Source: Puccinia triticina (taxonomy: Eukaryota; Basidiomycota; Pucciniomycetes; Pucciniales; Pucciniaceae). From it: 64,000 nt of DNA. The notes under the pieces were generated by a model that was given only the letters and a program-made list of their open reading frames with translations, was not told where the DNA came from and ran no database searches. The stretch spans positions 1,736,001 to 1,800,000 of the forward strand of contig NC_070568.1 in NCBI RefSeq assembly GCF_026914185.1, read 5' to 3'. The position numbers and the translations under genes were made by a program. Positions 21,400 to 31,831 of the stretch are shown in pieces (positions within the stretch are counted from its first letter, which is position 1; each line of letters opens with the position of its first letter).

Positions 21400-22444
21400 A
21401 ATACACAACTTTTTCAAGATTTGTTTGACCAATCAATAGAACACCTTTTAATTGGCCTCTCTGAATTTTTTTGGGAGTTTTTCAAAGCATTCTTCTATGT
21501 TAAAGAAAATCAATAATTTTGAGCCACTTTAATGTGCAAAAATAAGGGTATGAAAAATGAGGAAAATTCACTACATGATAGCACATTGCATCTAAAATAT
21601 CCTCATTTTTCAGACCCTTATCCTTGCACAAATTAGCTAAAAATTTCCAAAAGAGCTGTTCTTATATCTTCAATTACTCAATAAAATATTTGGAATTTTA
21701 GGGCAATGGAAACCTTGTTTTTAAGGCCCCCACATCCTACATTTGTTCTATTTTTTTATGATTACTAGAGGCTAAGGCGGCTGCGCCGCTGCAGGGTCTA
21801 CCTACAGTTTTGACACACCTGGTAAGCAATCATGCCTTAATGGGGACCCTGGTCTGAGGGGCACCCAGACCTTATAGGCCTATCTAAAGTAATTTTTTTG
21901 CTTCATATCTTCACAATCAGACTTCTAATAATGACAGGTCTTGAGTTTCCAAACTCCTTGGTTTTTTAATTAGCATGAAGTATTAAGATTGGCTTGCCGC
22001 AATTTTCCCCACGCAAATGACAATGTTTCAACATGACCCAACCACAGGAACCTCACTACTATGATGCCTCAGTCCACCCATTCCCTTCGCGCAAATTTAA
22101 CATAGTGGTATAGCCAATAACTAAGGATCTCGATTTTATTCTCAACCAGACAGTTAGATTAATATACCTACATGTTAAGGGTGCTTTTTTGCTGCAGGAT
22201 GAGGCCCTAACCTACACCTTAAACATAAGGGGGTTGCAATGAGCCGTGTCAAGTAGTATTTGCTCATGTCGCGGTATTGAGACAAGACAATTAAAAATCA
22301 ACCTTAGATTGGGTTCAGACTGCGGATGAGCTGCGTTGAAGTGAGGCTCAGGAGAAGAAATCATCACGATTCCCATCAGACACGTGCAGAGCTACCTCAA
22401 TTAACTTGCCGAAGCATGCAACCAGATACAAGAAGCCCCCAGTC
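21400..22444. other. No gene seen; short inverted repeat
   Basis: An inverted pair (aataagggtatgaaaaatgagga near 21541, complement near 21600) could be a small hairpin element. The remainder to 22439 shows no supported gene. 22440-22444 is the left CAGTC duplication of element E. Confidence 0.45.
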
Positions 22445-22802
22445 TGTAAGGACCCCAGTTGGGAGTCCTTCGCTGATTGTTGAGAGGGGCACAAAGGGGA
22501 ACACAAGAGCCTCAAGAGGCAGATTCTATATCACGGGTCTGCATTACCGGAGCATCAAGTGGGGGCTAGCCGGGAGAGATGTGAAGGGCAAGATCTCTCA
22601 GTATATAAAACTAAGGGAATCAGAAGAGAAGGGAAAGAGAAGAAGGAAAAGGGGAAAGCTTACCTAGCCAGGAGAGATGTGAAGGGCAAGATCTCTACCG
22701 GCTAGAACGTGGAAGGGAGTGTAGACTAAGTATCACGCAGATTATCTAATCTAGTGATAGCTATGTGACATCTTTGTGAGACCCCAAAGGAGGGGGCTTA
22801 CA
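22445..22802 (-). repeat. 3' LTR of element E
   Basis: It is 358 bp; minus-strand ends are TGTAAGCCCCC and GGGGTCCTTACA. It matches the split 5' LTR at 41152-41499 plus 37914-37923. Confidence 0.88.
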
Positions 22803-22920
22803 GTCTCCCCTCCTATAAGAAAAAGGGAAGGAAAAAGGTAATAGGGGGAAAAGGAAAGAAAGTGGCCTGATGAAACAATCCCTTTGGTTGAAGCCATTCG
22901 CCATCTTTTCGGTTAATCTT

Positions 22921-23240
22921 GGGTCAGCCTAAATGCACTCCAAAAAAATCCCAAAAGCACTCCAAAAGTGAGTGTATGGAGTGTGCACTCCAATGATTGT
23001 TGGAGTACAGACTAGAGTACTCCAACTCGATTGGAGTGCAGAACCGGGGACTCAAGAATCTTTGGAGTGCACCACAAAGGACTCCAGTGGCCAGGTAATG
23101 TAATGAGTGCCCATGAGTCTCACTCCATCAGATTGGAGTGCATTCCCCTAGCACTCCATTCCTGATATTTCTCCTCCTCAAAAGGGGAGTGCAGTACTGT
23201 GCACTCCAGCCAGAGCTGGACCGGGCTATGTACAAACACA
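22921..23240. repeat. Left subterminal TGGAGTGCA repeats of element G
   Basis: More than a dozen TGGAGT(G/A)CA or complementary motifs are scattered in both orientations from the terminus inward. They mirror 36130-36469. Dense short subterminal motifs are typical transposase-binding regions of DNA transposons (family knowledge); binding here is inferred. Confidence 0.7.
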
Positions 23241-23259
23241 CCCCACTTGATCCTCCTGA

Positions 23260-23757
23260 TATCCATGACCGGTACAGACCGGCATTGAGCGGATTAACAT
23301 CTCCTCTCAATGACCGGTCTGTACCGGACCGCCAGTCATTGAGGGAAATCACACCTCTCGATGACCGGTCTGTGCCGGTCATCAAGGGGAGTAACATCTC
23401 CTCTCGATGACCGGTCTGTGCCGGTCATCCAGGGGAGTAACATCTCCTCTCGATGACTGGTCTGTGCCGGTCACCGAGGGGACTCACACCTCTCGATGAC
23501 CGGCGCGGACCGGTCACACCTCCCGATGACCGGCACAGACCGGTCATCGAGGGGACTCACACTTCGATGATTGGTCACCACCGGTAATCGAGGCTAATAA
23601 CACCTCCTCCCGATGACCGGTCATCACCGGTCATGGAGAGGGCTCACACCTCTCGATGATCGGTCAGTCCGGTCATCGAGGGTAACAACACCTCTCGATG
23701 GCCAGTCATCACCGGCCATTGAGGTAAGTCCCATCTCTCGATGACCGGTCAGACCGG
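23260..23757. repeat. ACCGGT palindrome array of element G, left block
   Basis: Tandem, imperfect units of about 50 bp follow the pattern ctcgatgaccggt-N-accggtcatcgagg, so each unit is itself a hairpin. The array continues at 33391-33601, 34411-34554 and 35480-36125 after removal of nested elements. Confidence 0.85.
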
Positions 23758-24539
23758 TGTGGTGAGCCTAATCAAAACCTTATTACATCACTCAGACACT
23801 CACCAGGAAGGAATCACCGCCAAACGCCCTCTAGAAATCACTCTGGTACATGTAATCCACGCCCACAGACACTTCATAATAGCCTAGAACCATCTCTACA
23901 AGGCGCCTCAACTTCTCAGTATTCACTTTCATGGATGGCCCTCCACAATGGGTAATAAAATATGTACAAAATCAGGTCAAAGTGGGAGAAAGTCCACCAT
24001 CAAACAGAGCCAGACTATTAGGAAGGACCCTGAGTGTTCACTAGAATTAACTCCTCTATATTCCAGCAAGGCGTAACTCTTTCTCAGATGCATGGCGGCT
24101 GATGCGCCATGGTTATTGTTTTCCTCTTATGTCATCCCAAGCCATGTAGTAGATGCCTTGTTGGTTTGTTGCCTTGTCACCTTGTTGGAGGCTTTTTGTA
24201 CCCTGTTCCCATCTTTCTCTTCGTCTCAGAACCACCTGTTGTCCCCTCACTATAAATGTAGAGCCTTTTGGCCCATTCTGTTTGTCCCCCATCAGATTGT
24301 CACTTTGCATCCCTGGTCACAGAATAAGAATTACATAGCCTATTTTACCACATATTTTACAGTATATTTTCCCCCTTGATTTCGTCTAGAAAGCACTATT
24401 CTCAATACTTCATCAGCCACACTTTTCTTTAAGAGTCCATACTCTTATTCTTGTCCCATATTACTCTCCCAACCTGAGAGGCAGCTTTTCACGCACTCAT
24501 CCCTCTCTAAGCTCTATTCCCCCAAAGAGTAGTTCCACA
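23758..24539 (+). repeat. 5' LTR of element C
   Basis: It runs TGTGGTGAGCC to GTTCCACA. It shares the TGTGGT start and a ttgggggNgga-type polypurine tract with family A. Confidence 0.93.
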
Positions 24540-24816
24540 AGTGGTGTCCCAACAGTGGCCTGAAGATCTTTAGATTTATAGTCTCGTCATTTCTAGGCTA
24601 AATAAATACATTAGTTAAAAATTACTCTAAAAATTCTATTGATCTTAGTAGAAAAATTACTCTTACTCTTAGTTTAAAATCTTTTCAAACAAAATTCCGA
24701 CCTAGAATTCTTCTGAAATACCTTTAAACTCGACGCACCCAAGTCTTTCTACCTTAAATAACTATATCATCAACTTAGTAGACTCTAGAAACTTAACCGT
24801 AGAAATACCGCAAGAA
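24540..24816 (+). other. Leader of element C with putative primer-binding site
   Basis: TGGTGTCCCAACAGTGGCC starts two bases after the LTR (24542). Its TGG start fits a tRNA CCA end, but I cannot name the tRNA. The rest of the leader is AT-rich and has no ORF of note. Confidence 0.4.
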
Positions 24817-27363
24817 ATGCCTAACGCCGGCAGACGAAGCTCTTTCTCCGGACCGTACCCTAGGTTCCATTTATCTAATATGGAAATTCCGCCGTTTGGA
24901 GGAAATACTAGACAAGCAAATGTTGGATTAGCGCCTGCGCCGATGGACGTTGGATCGTCGGTTCCGCCGGGGAACGCTGGATCGTCAGTTACGCCGAGGA
25001 ACGTCGGAGCAATGCCAATAGTGAATAGCGGGCTTACATTTTCATCAAATCAAGCGCCCTCAGTGCCATTTAATCCTGGACCAATGAGAAATACTAGCCC
25101 TTCGACCACAGGAAGCGCAGCGTTGGATCCACTCCTAGGAAATAACTTTTTAAACAGTCAATACCGCCCTGCGCCGCAATACGTAAACCAGACTCGCCAA
25201 TCAGGCGCAGCAGCTCAAATTACGCCACACTTCTTACAAACTAGCATTCAGCTCCCCGCCTATAACCCAGAACCATTTGGAAGGAAACCAGTTAAAATCA
25301 AAGCTGGCGCCAAAGGACTTATCTTTGATGGTACAAACGTGGACATTGGAGATTTTATTAAGCGCCTGGAATATGCGGCTAGATTGGATGGCGCCCAAGG
25401 ATCTGATATTGCTCTACAAATTATATTCTTCTTGGAAGGGGAATCTTTAATCAAAGAAGTACAGGAAATGGCGGAGCGGGAAAGACACGACTGGGAAAAA
25501 CTCAAGCTTAAATTAGTTCAACGTTGGGGAAAAATGCTTCCGCTTCTGCAGTACACAAGGAATGATTTGGACAAACTTATTTCAACCACGATGGCGAAGG
25601 GAATCAAAACCCAGAAGGAGTTCCAGGATTTCAGTATCCAGCTAGAAAACTCAGTAGCCTACTTAGTACGCTGTCGACACATGGTTAGCGCGGAAGAAAT
25701 CAGGCACTCGGTTCTAAATTGCTTATCTTTTCCTATCCGGATCGCCGTAAACCGCGAACTCATAAGAGATAACCACATGGAAATGGCCTTGGATGGATCT
25801 CACATCCTTCCGCCGTATAACACTATCTTGGACTATATTAATAGAGAACTTAGGACTATGGCTATTTTAAACGACGAAAACATTCAGAAAGAAATTCAAA
25901 CAATTCAGCCACCGGCGCAGAAAGCTCAACCAAAAGATAATGCTATGGATCAACTTACTAAAAGCCTCTCTAGCTGGAATGTACAAAAGCAGCCGTCTCC
26001 ATTTGTGTCGTCAAGTCACGTTCCTTATAAACCCGCCCAACTAGACCGGTCCCCATCTAGCTATAAATGTAATTACTGTCACATGATTGGACATACCATC
26101 CACAGGTGCAATCAAGTTAACTTGGACGAAATCAACGGATTAGTAAAGAAGGAAGGAACCAATGTTATTTTACCAGACGGAACTCAAATACCTTATGATA
26201 GAACCAGGCCTTTTAAAACCGTAGTTGACACTTATCACCAAAGCAGAGCACAAACAGCGGGAGTTATCAATCTACCGCCAGGAACGCATACGGGAAAAAA
26301 GGAAGATAGCGCACCAGAAGTCCAGACCTCTTTTGGAAAGCTTGAGGAGGTTGAATATGCGGAGGAAGACACTTTTGACTGCGACATTGGAAAGAGAACC
26401 AGAAGTGGTGCAGAATATCCTGAAGGGTCAGACAATTCGAAAGCAAAAAAAGTCAGAAACACAAAGGAAGAGCTCATGGACGTCGACGACGAGAGGATCT
26501 TGGAGATTGCTCGACAGGATGATTATGACCCAGTTCCTCTTCCTGCATCTTCAAGAAAAGAAAACCCCGCACCGAAGAAGGTTAAAATCCTCACGCCTCA
26601 GGACTCTACCAGCGCGCCAACAAAGGAGAAACCTGCCCGCAAAACCTATGTGGAAAGACCATTAGCTACACAGTTCCCCGACACAGAAGAGAAGTTGGTC
26701 TCACAAATGTTAAATGAGAAAATTCAACTCACCATTGGAGAAGTTTTTGCCATATCTAACGGCGCCGTGGATGCATTCAAAAAGAAGATTAGTCCTAAAA
26801 GAGTTCCTATAGATCAACCTAAGACAACCAACGCTGTCGACGTCAACTCTGAAGACGAAGAGGAGGAAGCGCAAGATAGCGGTCCAGCGCATTACGCTTG
26901 CCCCTTAGGATATGTTGCTGTCACCATTAATGGGAAGCAAATTCAGGCGCTCTTAGACAACGGTTCTCAAGTTAATCTTTTACCTAGGGATCTAGCGGGG
27001 AAAATGGGGCTTATAATTACTCAAAAACCTATGAAACTGCGCGGTATTGGCGGACACAAGAGTGACATTCTGGGAATTGCGGAAAATGTACCGGTTAAAG
27101 TAGGAAATATTACGAAAGAAGTGCATTTCTGGGTCTCTTCTGCGGCGGTACAGCCTATACTAGGAAAACCATGGTTGATAGACGTCTCAGCTACTATTCA
27201 ATTCAAGGACAGCGGTGTGGAATCCCTCTCAATAAATAAAAATGGTCAGACTTACCTGGTTCCAATTTTAAACCCATCAAACCAAAAATACGAGACCACT
27301 TTTCCTGTCAATTCCGCCACAACTTCGAGTCATTTTTTAGCTTCTGGCACCTTCCAGAAGTAG
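24817..27363 (+). CDS. Gag-protease polyprotein of element C
   Basis: The 848-residue frame begins with a disordered N-terminus rich in Pro, Gly and Asn. A capsid-like helical region follows at about residues 160-360 (DFIKRLEYAARLDGA, WEKLKLKLVQRWGK). A CCHC knuckle CNYCHMIGHTIHRC lies at about 418. An acidic/basic linker leads to an aspartic protease at about 700-830 with the active site ALLDNGSQVNLLP. That is D-N-G rather than the usual D-S/T-G, a noticeable variant. Protease therefore lies in the gag frame and Pol in the next. The frame ends at TAG 27361, 21 nt after a slippery heptamer. The product would assemble particles and bind element RNA. Confidence 0.92.
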   Translation: MPNAGRRSSFSGPYPRFHLSNMEIPPFGGNTRQANVGLAPAPMDVGSSVPPGNAGSSVTPRNVGAMPIVNSGLTFSSNQAPSVPFNPGPMRNTSPSTTGSAALDPLLGNNFLNSQYRPAPQYVNQTRQSGAAAQITPHFLQTSIQLPAYNPEPFGRKPVKIKAGAKGLIFDGTNVDIGDFIKRLEYAARLDGAQGSDIALQIIFFLEGESLIKEVQEMAERERHDWEKLKLKLVQRWGKMLPLLQYTRNDLDKLISTTMAKGIKTQKEFQDFSIQLENSVAYLVRCRHMVSAEEIRHSVLNCLSFPIRIAVNRELIRDNHMEMALDGSHILPPYNTILDYINRELRTMAILNDENIQKEIQTIQPPAQKAQPKDNAMDQLTKSLSSWNVQKQPSPFVSSSHVPYKPAQLDRSPSSYKCNYCHMIGHTIHRCNQVNLDEINGLVKKEGTNVILPDGTQIPYDRTRPFKTVVDTYHQSRAQTAGVINLPPGTHTGKKEDSAPEVQTSFGKLEEVEYAEEDTFDCDIGKRTRSGAEYPEGSDNSKAKKVRNTKEELMDVDDERILEIARQDDYDPVPLPASSRKENPAPKKVKILTPQDSTSAPTKEKPARKTYVERPLATQFPDTEEKLVSQMLNEKIQLTIGEVFAISNGAVDAFKKKISPKRVPIDQPKTTNAVDVNSEDEEEEAQDSGPAHYACPLGYVAVTINGKQIQALLDNGSQVNLLPRDLAGKMGLIITQKPMKLRGIGGHKSDILGIAENVPVKVGNITKEVHFWVSSAAVQPILGKPWLIDVSATIQFKDSGVESLSINKNGQTYLVPILNPSNQKYETTFPVNSATTSSHFLASGTFQK

Positions 27364-27379
27364 GTGATTGGAAGGTGCC
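27333..27379 (+). promoter_or_regulatory. -1 ribosomal frameshift signal between Gag and Pol of element C
   Basis: T TTT TTA occupies 27333-27339 with gag-frame codons TTT TTA, exactly the X XXY YYZ register. After a 6-nt spacer, GGCACCTTCC (27346-27355) pairs perfectly with GGAAGGTGCC (27370-27379) across a 14-nt loop. An alternative 7-bp hairpin CTTCTGG/CCAGAAG (27341-27360) overlaps it. The Pol frame is open upstream through this site and lies in -1 phase. This predicts a fixed Gag to Gag-Pol ratio set by frameshifting. Confidence 0.82.
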
Positions 27380-30300
27380 CAAATATAGTGTAGAAGAAAA
27401 GTTAGTGTTTGCGGCAAAATATAAATCAACGTCAAAAAAAATCAAGCCAGTAAATCAGTTCATGCCGCAGAACATAAACTCACCCTTATGTAGTCCTCCT
27501 TTATCTAGAGATCCTTATGTAACACCTTTAACTCCTCACCCGCCTAATTTTACCCCTACTTGGAAAATCACAGAAGACCGCCTTAAAGTCATTAATTTCG
27601 GTCCACCCGGGTGGCTCAAACCTGAAGAACTTAAATTATTCAAACATATCATCGTAATGCGGCAGGGAGGACTTGCTTTTTGGGAGGAAGAGAGAGGACT
27701 TCTCAAACACACTTACGGGAAACCTTACATCATTCCCGTCATCGCCCACGAACCTTGGCAGCAGCGACCTATTCCAATTCCTGCCGCAATTAAAGATCAA
27801 TTCATAGAGTTAGTACGGGAGCGCATCCGAACAGGTCTTTATGAGCAGTCTTATTCCTCTTACTCTAGCCCGGTCTTTTGCGTCAAAAAACAAGATGGAA
27901 GGCTCAGGATTGTCCACGACTTACAAAAACTCAATAAAGTAACAATTAAGGACTCTGGAATACCGCCTTCACCGGAAGAATTAATTGAATCTTTTACCGG
28001 GAGAGCTTGCTACGGTCTGGGAGATATAATGGGAGGCTACGATGAAAGAGAGTTATCATTAGAATCTAGGCCATTAACCACCTTTGAAAATCCTCTGGGA
28101 CGATTTCAGCTTACCAGATTACCACAAGGAGCAACCAATTCTGTCGCCGTATACCAGGCGCAAATGATGTGGATTCTACAAGACGAAATTCCTCAAAATG
28201 TTGGTATATTCATTGATGATGGCGGTATAAAAGGTCCTGTTTCAGATTACAATCAAGAAACTTTGGCAGAAAACCCTGGCATCAGGAAATTTATCTGGGA
28301 GTACGCCGTCACTCTGGAGCGGATCTTATTTAGAATAGAAGAAGCTGGACTCACAATTTCCGGAAAGAAATTTGCCTGCTGCGTCCCCGCGTTGGATCTT
28401 GTGGGTCACGTTGTGTGCAGGGAGGGCAGAAAAATTTCGAAAAAACAGCTAAATAAAATTGAAACATGGCCGGTACCAAAAAATGCAACGGAAGTTCGAG
28501 GTTTTCTAGGAGTCTGCGTCTATGTCAGGATGTTTATTAAAGGACTTTCAGAGCTTGCCGCACCGCTTAGAAAATTAACCAGAAAAGACGCGGAATGGAA
28601 CTGGAAAAAGGAGTGCCAGGATGTGTTTGATCTTTTGAAACGGATAGTAGGTTATGATATAACTCTAAAAAAATTGGACTACTCTGAAGGAGCAGGAAAA
28701 ATAAAATTAGCGGTGGATTCTAGCTACATTGCGGCAGGAGCAGTACTCACTCAAGAAGATAACCAGAAAGACAGGCCAGTCTTATACGAATCCGTGGTTT
28801 TTTCGCCGGTGGAATCCAGATATTCTCAATCAAAACTGGAGCTCTGTGGCGTCGCAAAAATCCTAAAAAAATTACAAACTCAGCTTTGGGGCCAGCAATT
28901 CGACCTCTTAGTGGACGCTAAAAGCCTTATAGAAATGATTAACTCACCTGATCTTCCAAATGCTCCCATGACTCGTTGGGTGGCTTTTATTCAATTATTC
29001 TCTTATAATTTGGTTCACGTCCCTGGGAAAACTTTCACTATGCCCGACGGATTATCTAGAAGACCGCCAGACGATGATGAAGGAGAGCAGCCCAGTTTTG
29101 ACGAAGATGAGAAATGGATTAAGCCTCATCCCGGTTTTGGCGTCAAAGAAGTTAACACTTTAAATTTGGGGGTGGAGCGCGGTCAATTTCAGCAAGAAGG
29201 AATTTGGGGCAAGCTTCAAGAATATTTTCTCACTCTAAATAGGCCAACAGATACCTCTGACGCGGATTGGAAAGTAATAAAGCATAAATCTGCCGGCTTC
29301 ATGGTCTCTGATGGCAAACTTAAAAAGAGAAATAAACCTTTCCCGCAACTAGTTATCAGCAATCCAAAATACCAGGAACACATTCTGGAGGCGCTTCACG
29401 AACAACTTGGCCATAGAGGAGTGGAAGAAACTTACAAACGGACTAAGCTTAGGTTTTGGTGGCCGCACATGAAAAGAAAAGTCAAGAGTTGGGTCCAGTC
29501 CTGCAACGCCTGTCAGAAGAGAAGCCCCTTGAAAGCTTTGGAACATAAGCACGCAACAGGGAAATCTACCATTTTTGGGCGCGTCAGTATGGATACAGTA
29601 CATATTAAAGCGGGAAAGTGGAAATATCTAGTGATTGCAAGAGATGATCTCTCCGGATGGGTTGAAGCTGTGGGATTGGAAACTCTTAAAGCTAAAAAGA
29701 TTGCGCAGTGGTTTACGGACGAATGGATTTTCAGATATGGCGCACCTCACACAGTTGTAGTCGACGGCGGGGCGGAATTTGGGAAGGAACTTCAGGATTG
29801 CTTAAAGCAGAAAGGATCCATTGTAAAAGTCACTACGCCATATTATCCGGAAGCAAACGGGATGGTAGAAAGAGGTCATCAGCCCATTAAAGATACCTTG
29901 GTTAAACTGGCTGGGACGGACGGAAAGAAATGGCGCAGCTACTTACCTCTTGTCCTTTTTGCGGATAGAGTTTCTACGAAGAGAACCACTGGTTATACGC
30001 CTTATGAACTCATGTTTGGCCAACCGGCGGTTTTACCAATTGACCTCGAACTGGAAACTTTCTTAGGGACTGATTGGGAGTCAGTAAAATCAACCGCAGA
30101 CCTTCTCCTTGCCAGAGTTCGCCAACTGGAGAGGAGAGAATCAATTTTGCAAGAAGCCTACAAGAACATGAAGGACTCCAGGGAAAATTCTGTTGAATAT
30201 TGGAATCAAAAGAAACCAGACAGAGGACCGCTTACGCCGGGATCCCTAGTTCTTGTGTACAATAAATCCCTAGAAAGTCAGTGGGGAAAGCTCTTTGAAA

Positions 30301-30437
30301 ACCGCTGGAATGGGCCGTACCGCATAAAATCACAAGAAAAAAGTGGCTCATATACTTTAGAAGAACTTGACGGTCAAGAACTCAAGCGCAGGTATGCGGC
30401 GCCGCATGTGAAGCTGTTCCATTCAAGAAAACTCTGA
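27375..30437 (+). CDS. Pol (RT, RNase H, integrase) of element C
   Basis: This frame has no upstream ATG of its own; the first in-frame codon often taken as a start is GTG at 27375. It is open back through the gag end, so expression as a Gag-Pol frameshift fusion is expected. Reverse transcriptase has LGDIMGGYD and FIDDGG (about residue 278, FIDD in place of YxDD). RNase H starts at AVDSSYIAAGAVL (about 446). The integrase zinc finger is HEQLGHRG...CNACQ (675-715), and the DDE residues are in MDTVH, DGGAEF and NGMVERG (about 738-832). The C-terminus ends PHVKLFHSRKL with no chromodomain. There are no stops in 1020 codons. It reverse-transcribes and integrates the element. Confidence 0.93.
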   Translation: MPKYSVEEKLVFAAKYKSTSKKIKPVNQFMPQNINSPLCSPPLSRDPYVTPLTPHPPNFTPTWKITEDRLKVINFGPPGWLKPEELKLFKHIIVMRQGGLAFWEEERGLLKHTYGKPYIIPVIAHEPWQQRPIPIPAAIKDQFIELVRERIRTGLYEQSYSSYSSPVFCVKKQDGRLRIVHDLQKLNKVTIKDSGIPPSPEELIESFTGRACYGLGDIMGGYDERELSLESRPLTTFENPLGRFQLTRLPQGATNSVAVYQAQMMWILQDEIPQNVGIFIDDGGIKGPVSDYNQETLAENPGIRKFIWEYAVTLERILFRIEEAGLTISGKKFACCVPALDLVGHVVCREGRKISKKQLNKIETWPVPKNATEVRGFLGVCVYVRMFIKGLSELAAPLRKLTRKDAEWNWKKECQDVFDLLKRIVGYDITLKKLDYSEGAGKIKLAVDSSYIAAGAVLTQEDNQKDRPVLYESVVFSPVESRYSQSKLELCGVAKILKKLQTQLWGQQFDLLVDAKSLIEMINSPDLPNAPMTRWVAFIQLFSYNLVHVPGKTFTMPDGLSRRPPDDDEGEQPSFDEDEKWIKPHPGFGVKEVNTLNLGVERGQFQQEGIWGKLQEYFLTLNRPTDTSDADWKVIKHKSAGFMVSDGKLKKRNKPFPQLVISNPKYQEHILEALHEQLGHRGVEETYKRTKLRFWWPHMKRKVKSWVQSCNACQKRSPLKALEHKHATGKSTIFGRVSMDTVHIKAGKWKYLVIARDDLSGWVEAVGLETLKAKKIAQWFTDEWIFRYGAPHTVVVDGGAEFGKELQDCLKQKGSIVKVTTPYYPEANGMVERGHQPIKDTLVKLAGTDGKKWRSYLPLVLFADRVSTKRTTGYTPYELMFGQPAVLPIDLELETFLGTDWESVKSTADLLLARVRQLERRESILQEAYKNMKDSRENSVEYWNQKKPDRGPLTPGSLVLVYNKSLESQWGKLFENRWNGPYRIKSQEKSGSYTLEELDGQELKRRYAAPHVKLFHSRKL

Positions 30438-30530
30438 TTTTATTCTGGCTTCGTTGCTTTTTTTGGGAAAGATTAAATTTTCTATGGCTATTCACATTTC
30501 AGACAGTTAGATCTATAAGGGCTTTCAAGA

Positions 30531-30565
<35 letters not shown>

Positions 30566-30666
30566 AAAAAGAAAAAGAAGTGGGGGACTGGTGTTGCCGA
30601 TAGGAAGCATAAATTAGTAAAATAAAGGAGTAAATTTCAGTGAAAAATAAAAAATTAGGGGCTTAC
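30438..30666. other. A-rich spacer after pol of element C
   Basis: An interrupted A tract (about 30534-30580) precedes agtgggggactgg. No ORF. It separates pol from the antisense ORF. Confidence 0.6.
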
Positions 30667-31083
30667 TTAGTAGGCCATTTGAATCTCAAAGCTACCATTT
30701 ATCAGCGCCTCAAGTTCGCGCTCAACATGGCGGAATTCCAGGACCACCGGACGACTGCCGCGGGCACGGCCATTTCGACGAGCTCTTCTAGTCGGTTGAT
30801 TGTGTTGGAATTGTGTTCTGGCGACAAGGAGGCGGAGGCGTTGCCGAAAAACATGAAGTTGCGGGAGTTCAACAACCCGAGTGACATAGGAGGCTGCTAC
30901 ATGTACTCCAGCGATGAAATCTTCGTCGTCGGAGTGGATTAAGATAGGATAATTTTGTGAACCAAGGGGATAATTATTTACTAAAGATAAGGGAGTATTG
31001 GTTTCGCCGTAACCGCTGCGCGCGTTTGTTCGGGAGTTTGGATCCCAGGCACCATCAATAGGCGATTCAGGAATAAAAGACAT
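30667..31083 (-). CDS. Antisense Arg-rich ORF in the pol-LTR interval of element C
   Basis: This is a 138-residue minus-strand frame with a real ATG at 31083. The N-terminal half is polar (MSFIPESPIDGAWDPNS, then a DDED cluster). The second half has an arginine-rich run TRRARRNGRARGSR, followed by a helix-like VVLEFRHVERELEAL. A TATATAAAGG box on the same strand lies about 100 nt upstream, with a 28-codon uORF between. I recognise no family. An arginine-rich motif next to a Leu-containing helix is the kind seen in RNA-binding export or trans-activation factors, but that is only an analogy. Alternatively it is a captured host exon or chance coding. Confidence 0.4.
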   Translation of the reverse strand: MSFIPESPIDGAWDPNSRTNARSGYGETNTPLSLVNNYPLGSQNYPILIHSDDEDFIAGVHVAASYVTRVVELPQLHVFRQRLRLLVARTQFQHNQPTRRARRNGRARGSRPVVLEFRHVERELEALINGSFEIQMAY

Positions 31084-31180
31084 GGTCAACAGGAGAAAGA
31101 GGCGAAGTGGTTGTGTTGGCTTAGCAAGGAATGATAGTAATGAGGAGTTAGTGGATTGGATTTTGCCATCATTTCAATCC

Positions 31181-31190
31181 CCTTTATATA
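31181..31190 (-). promoter_or_regulatory. TATA box for the antisense ORF of element C
   Basis: TATATAAAGG reads on the minus strand, about 100 nt upstream of the antisense ATG at 31083. Confidence 0.45.
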
Positions 31191-31400
31191 GCTTTGGGTG
31201 CTCTCCTTTTGCTCGGAAGAATCCGAGGACTTCGAACTTTCGTCTAGTTGGGAACAAGACCATCGGCTTAGATCTCTGCGACCACGCCGAACTACAAGCG
31301 TTTGTCTAGCCAGTAACATGATCTTTGGCCTACATCTCCGCGACCACGCCGACTTCGAGCTCTCGACGGGCCAGTAACAATAACGTTGGTATAAATTAAA

Positions 31401-31545
31401 GAAAGCAAGTTTCTGGCCTAGGCCGGTCCAAAATCGAATCAACAAACGTACAAGACAAGTTTCCGGCCTAGGCCGGTCCAAAATCGAATCAACAAACGTA
31501 CAAGACAAGTTTCCGGCCTAGGCCGGTCCAAAAACGAAAACAACA
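31401..31545. repeat. 50-bp tandem repeat in element C
   Basis: There are nearly three copies with a strict 50-bp period. Each is centred on the palindrome ggcctaggcc (about 31415, 31465, 31515). It lies between the antisense ORF and the RRM-like ORF, where a divergent promoter would be expected. Confidence 0.85.
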
Positions 31546-31831
31546 AGCATAGCTTGCACAACTGGGACTGGAAATGATGCTTGAGGCGATAGCGGTAGCG
31601 CCATCCTCAGTTCAAAGGTGGCCTTGCTAACAACGCGGCGCACAATACCATCTAGAAGCTAGACCGGAGACGATTCGCGTGGTGCTTGTTGTTTGAGGGG
31701 TTCGACCGACCAGCGCACTCCCCAGTTTCTTTCCCCCTTTTCGCGAGAGCTTTCTTACCACGACACACTTACATCTCGCCAACCTATTTGGATAAACATT
31801 TTCGTGATCAACTCAATACAGCACCTTCAAA

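Noticed and set aside
21132..21436. Several Cys/Ala-rich frames across the 35-bp array
   Set aside because: The period of 35 is not a multiple of three and frames are open only because the repeat lacks stops; there is no sign of selection on a protein.
24092..24379. 95-codon hydrophobic ORF in the LTR of C (also at 32943-33230)
   Set aside because: It is identical in both LTRs simply because they are the same sequence. It has no domain and overlaps the promoter region, so it is not listed as a gene.
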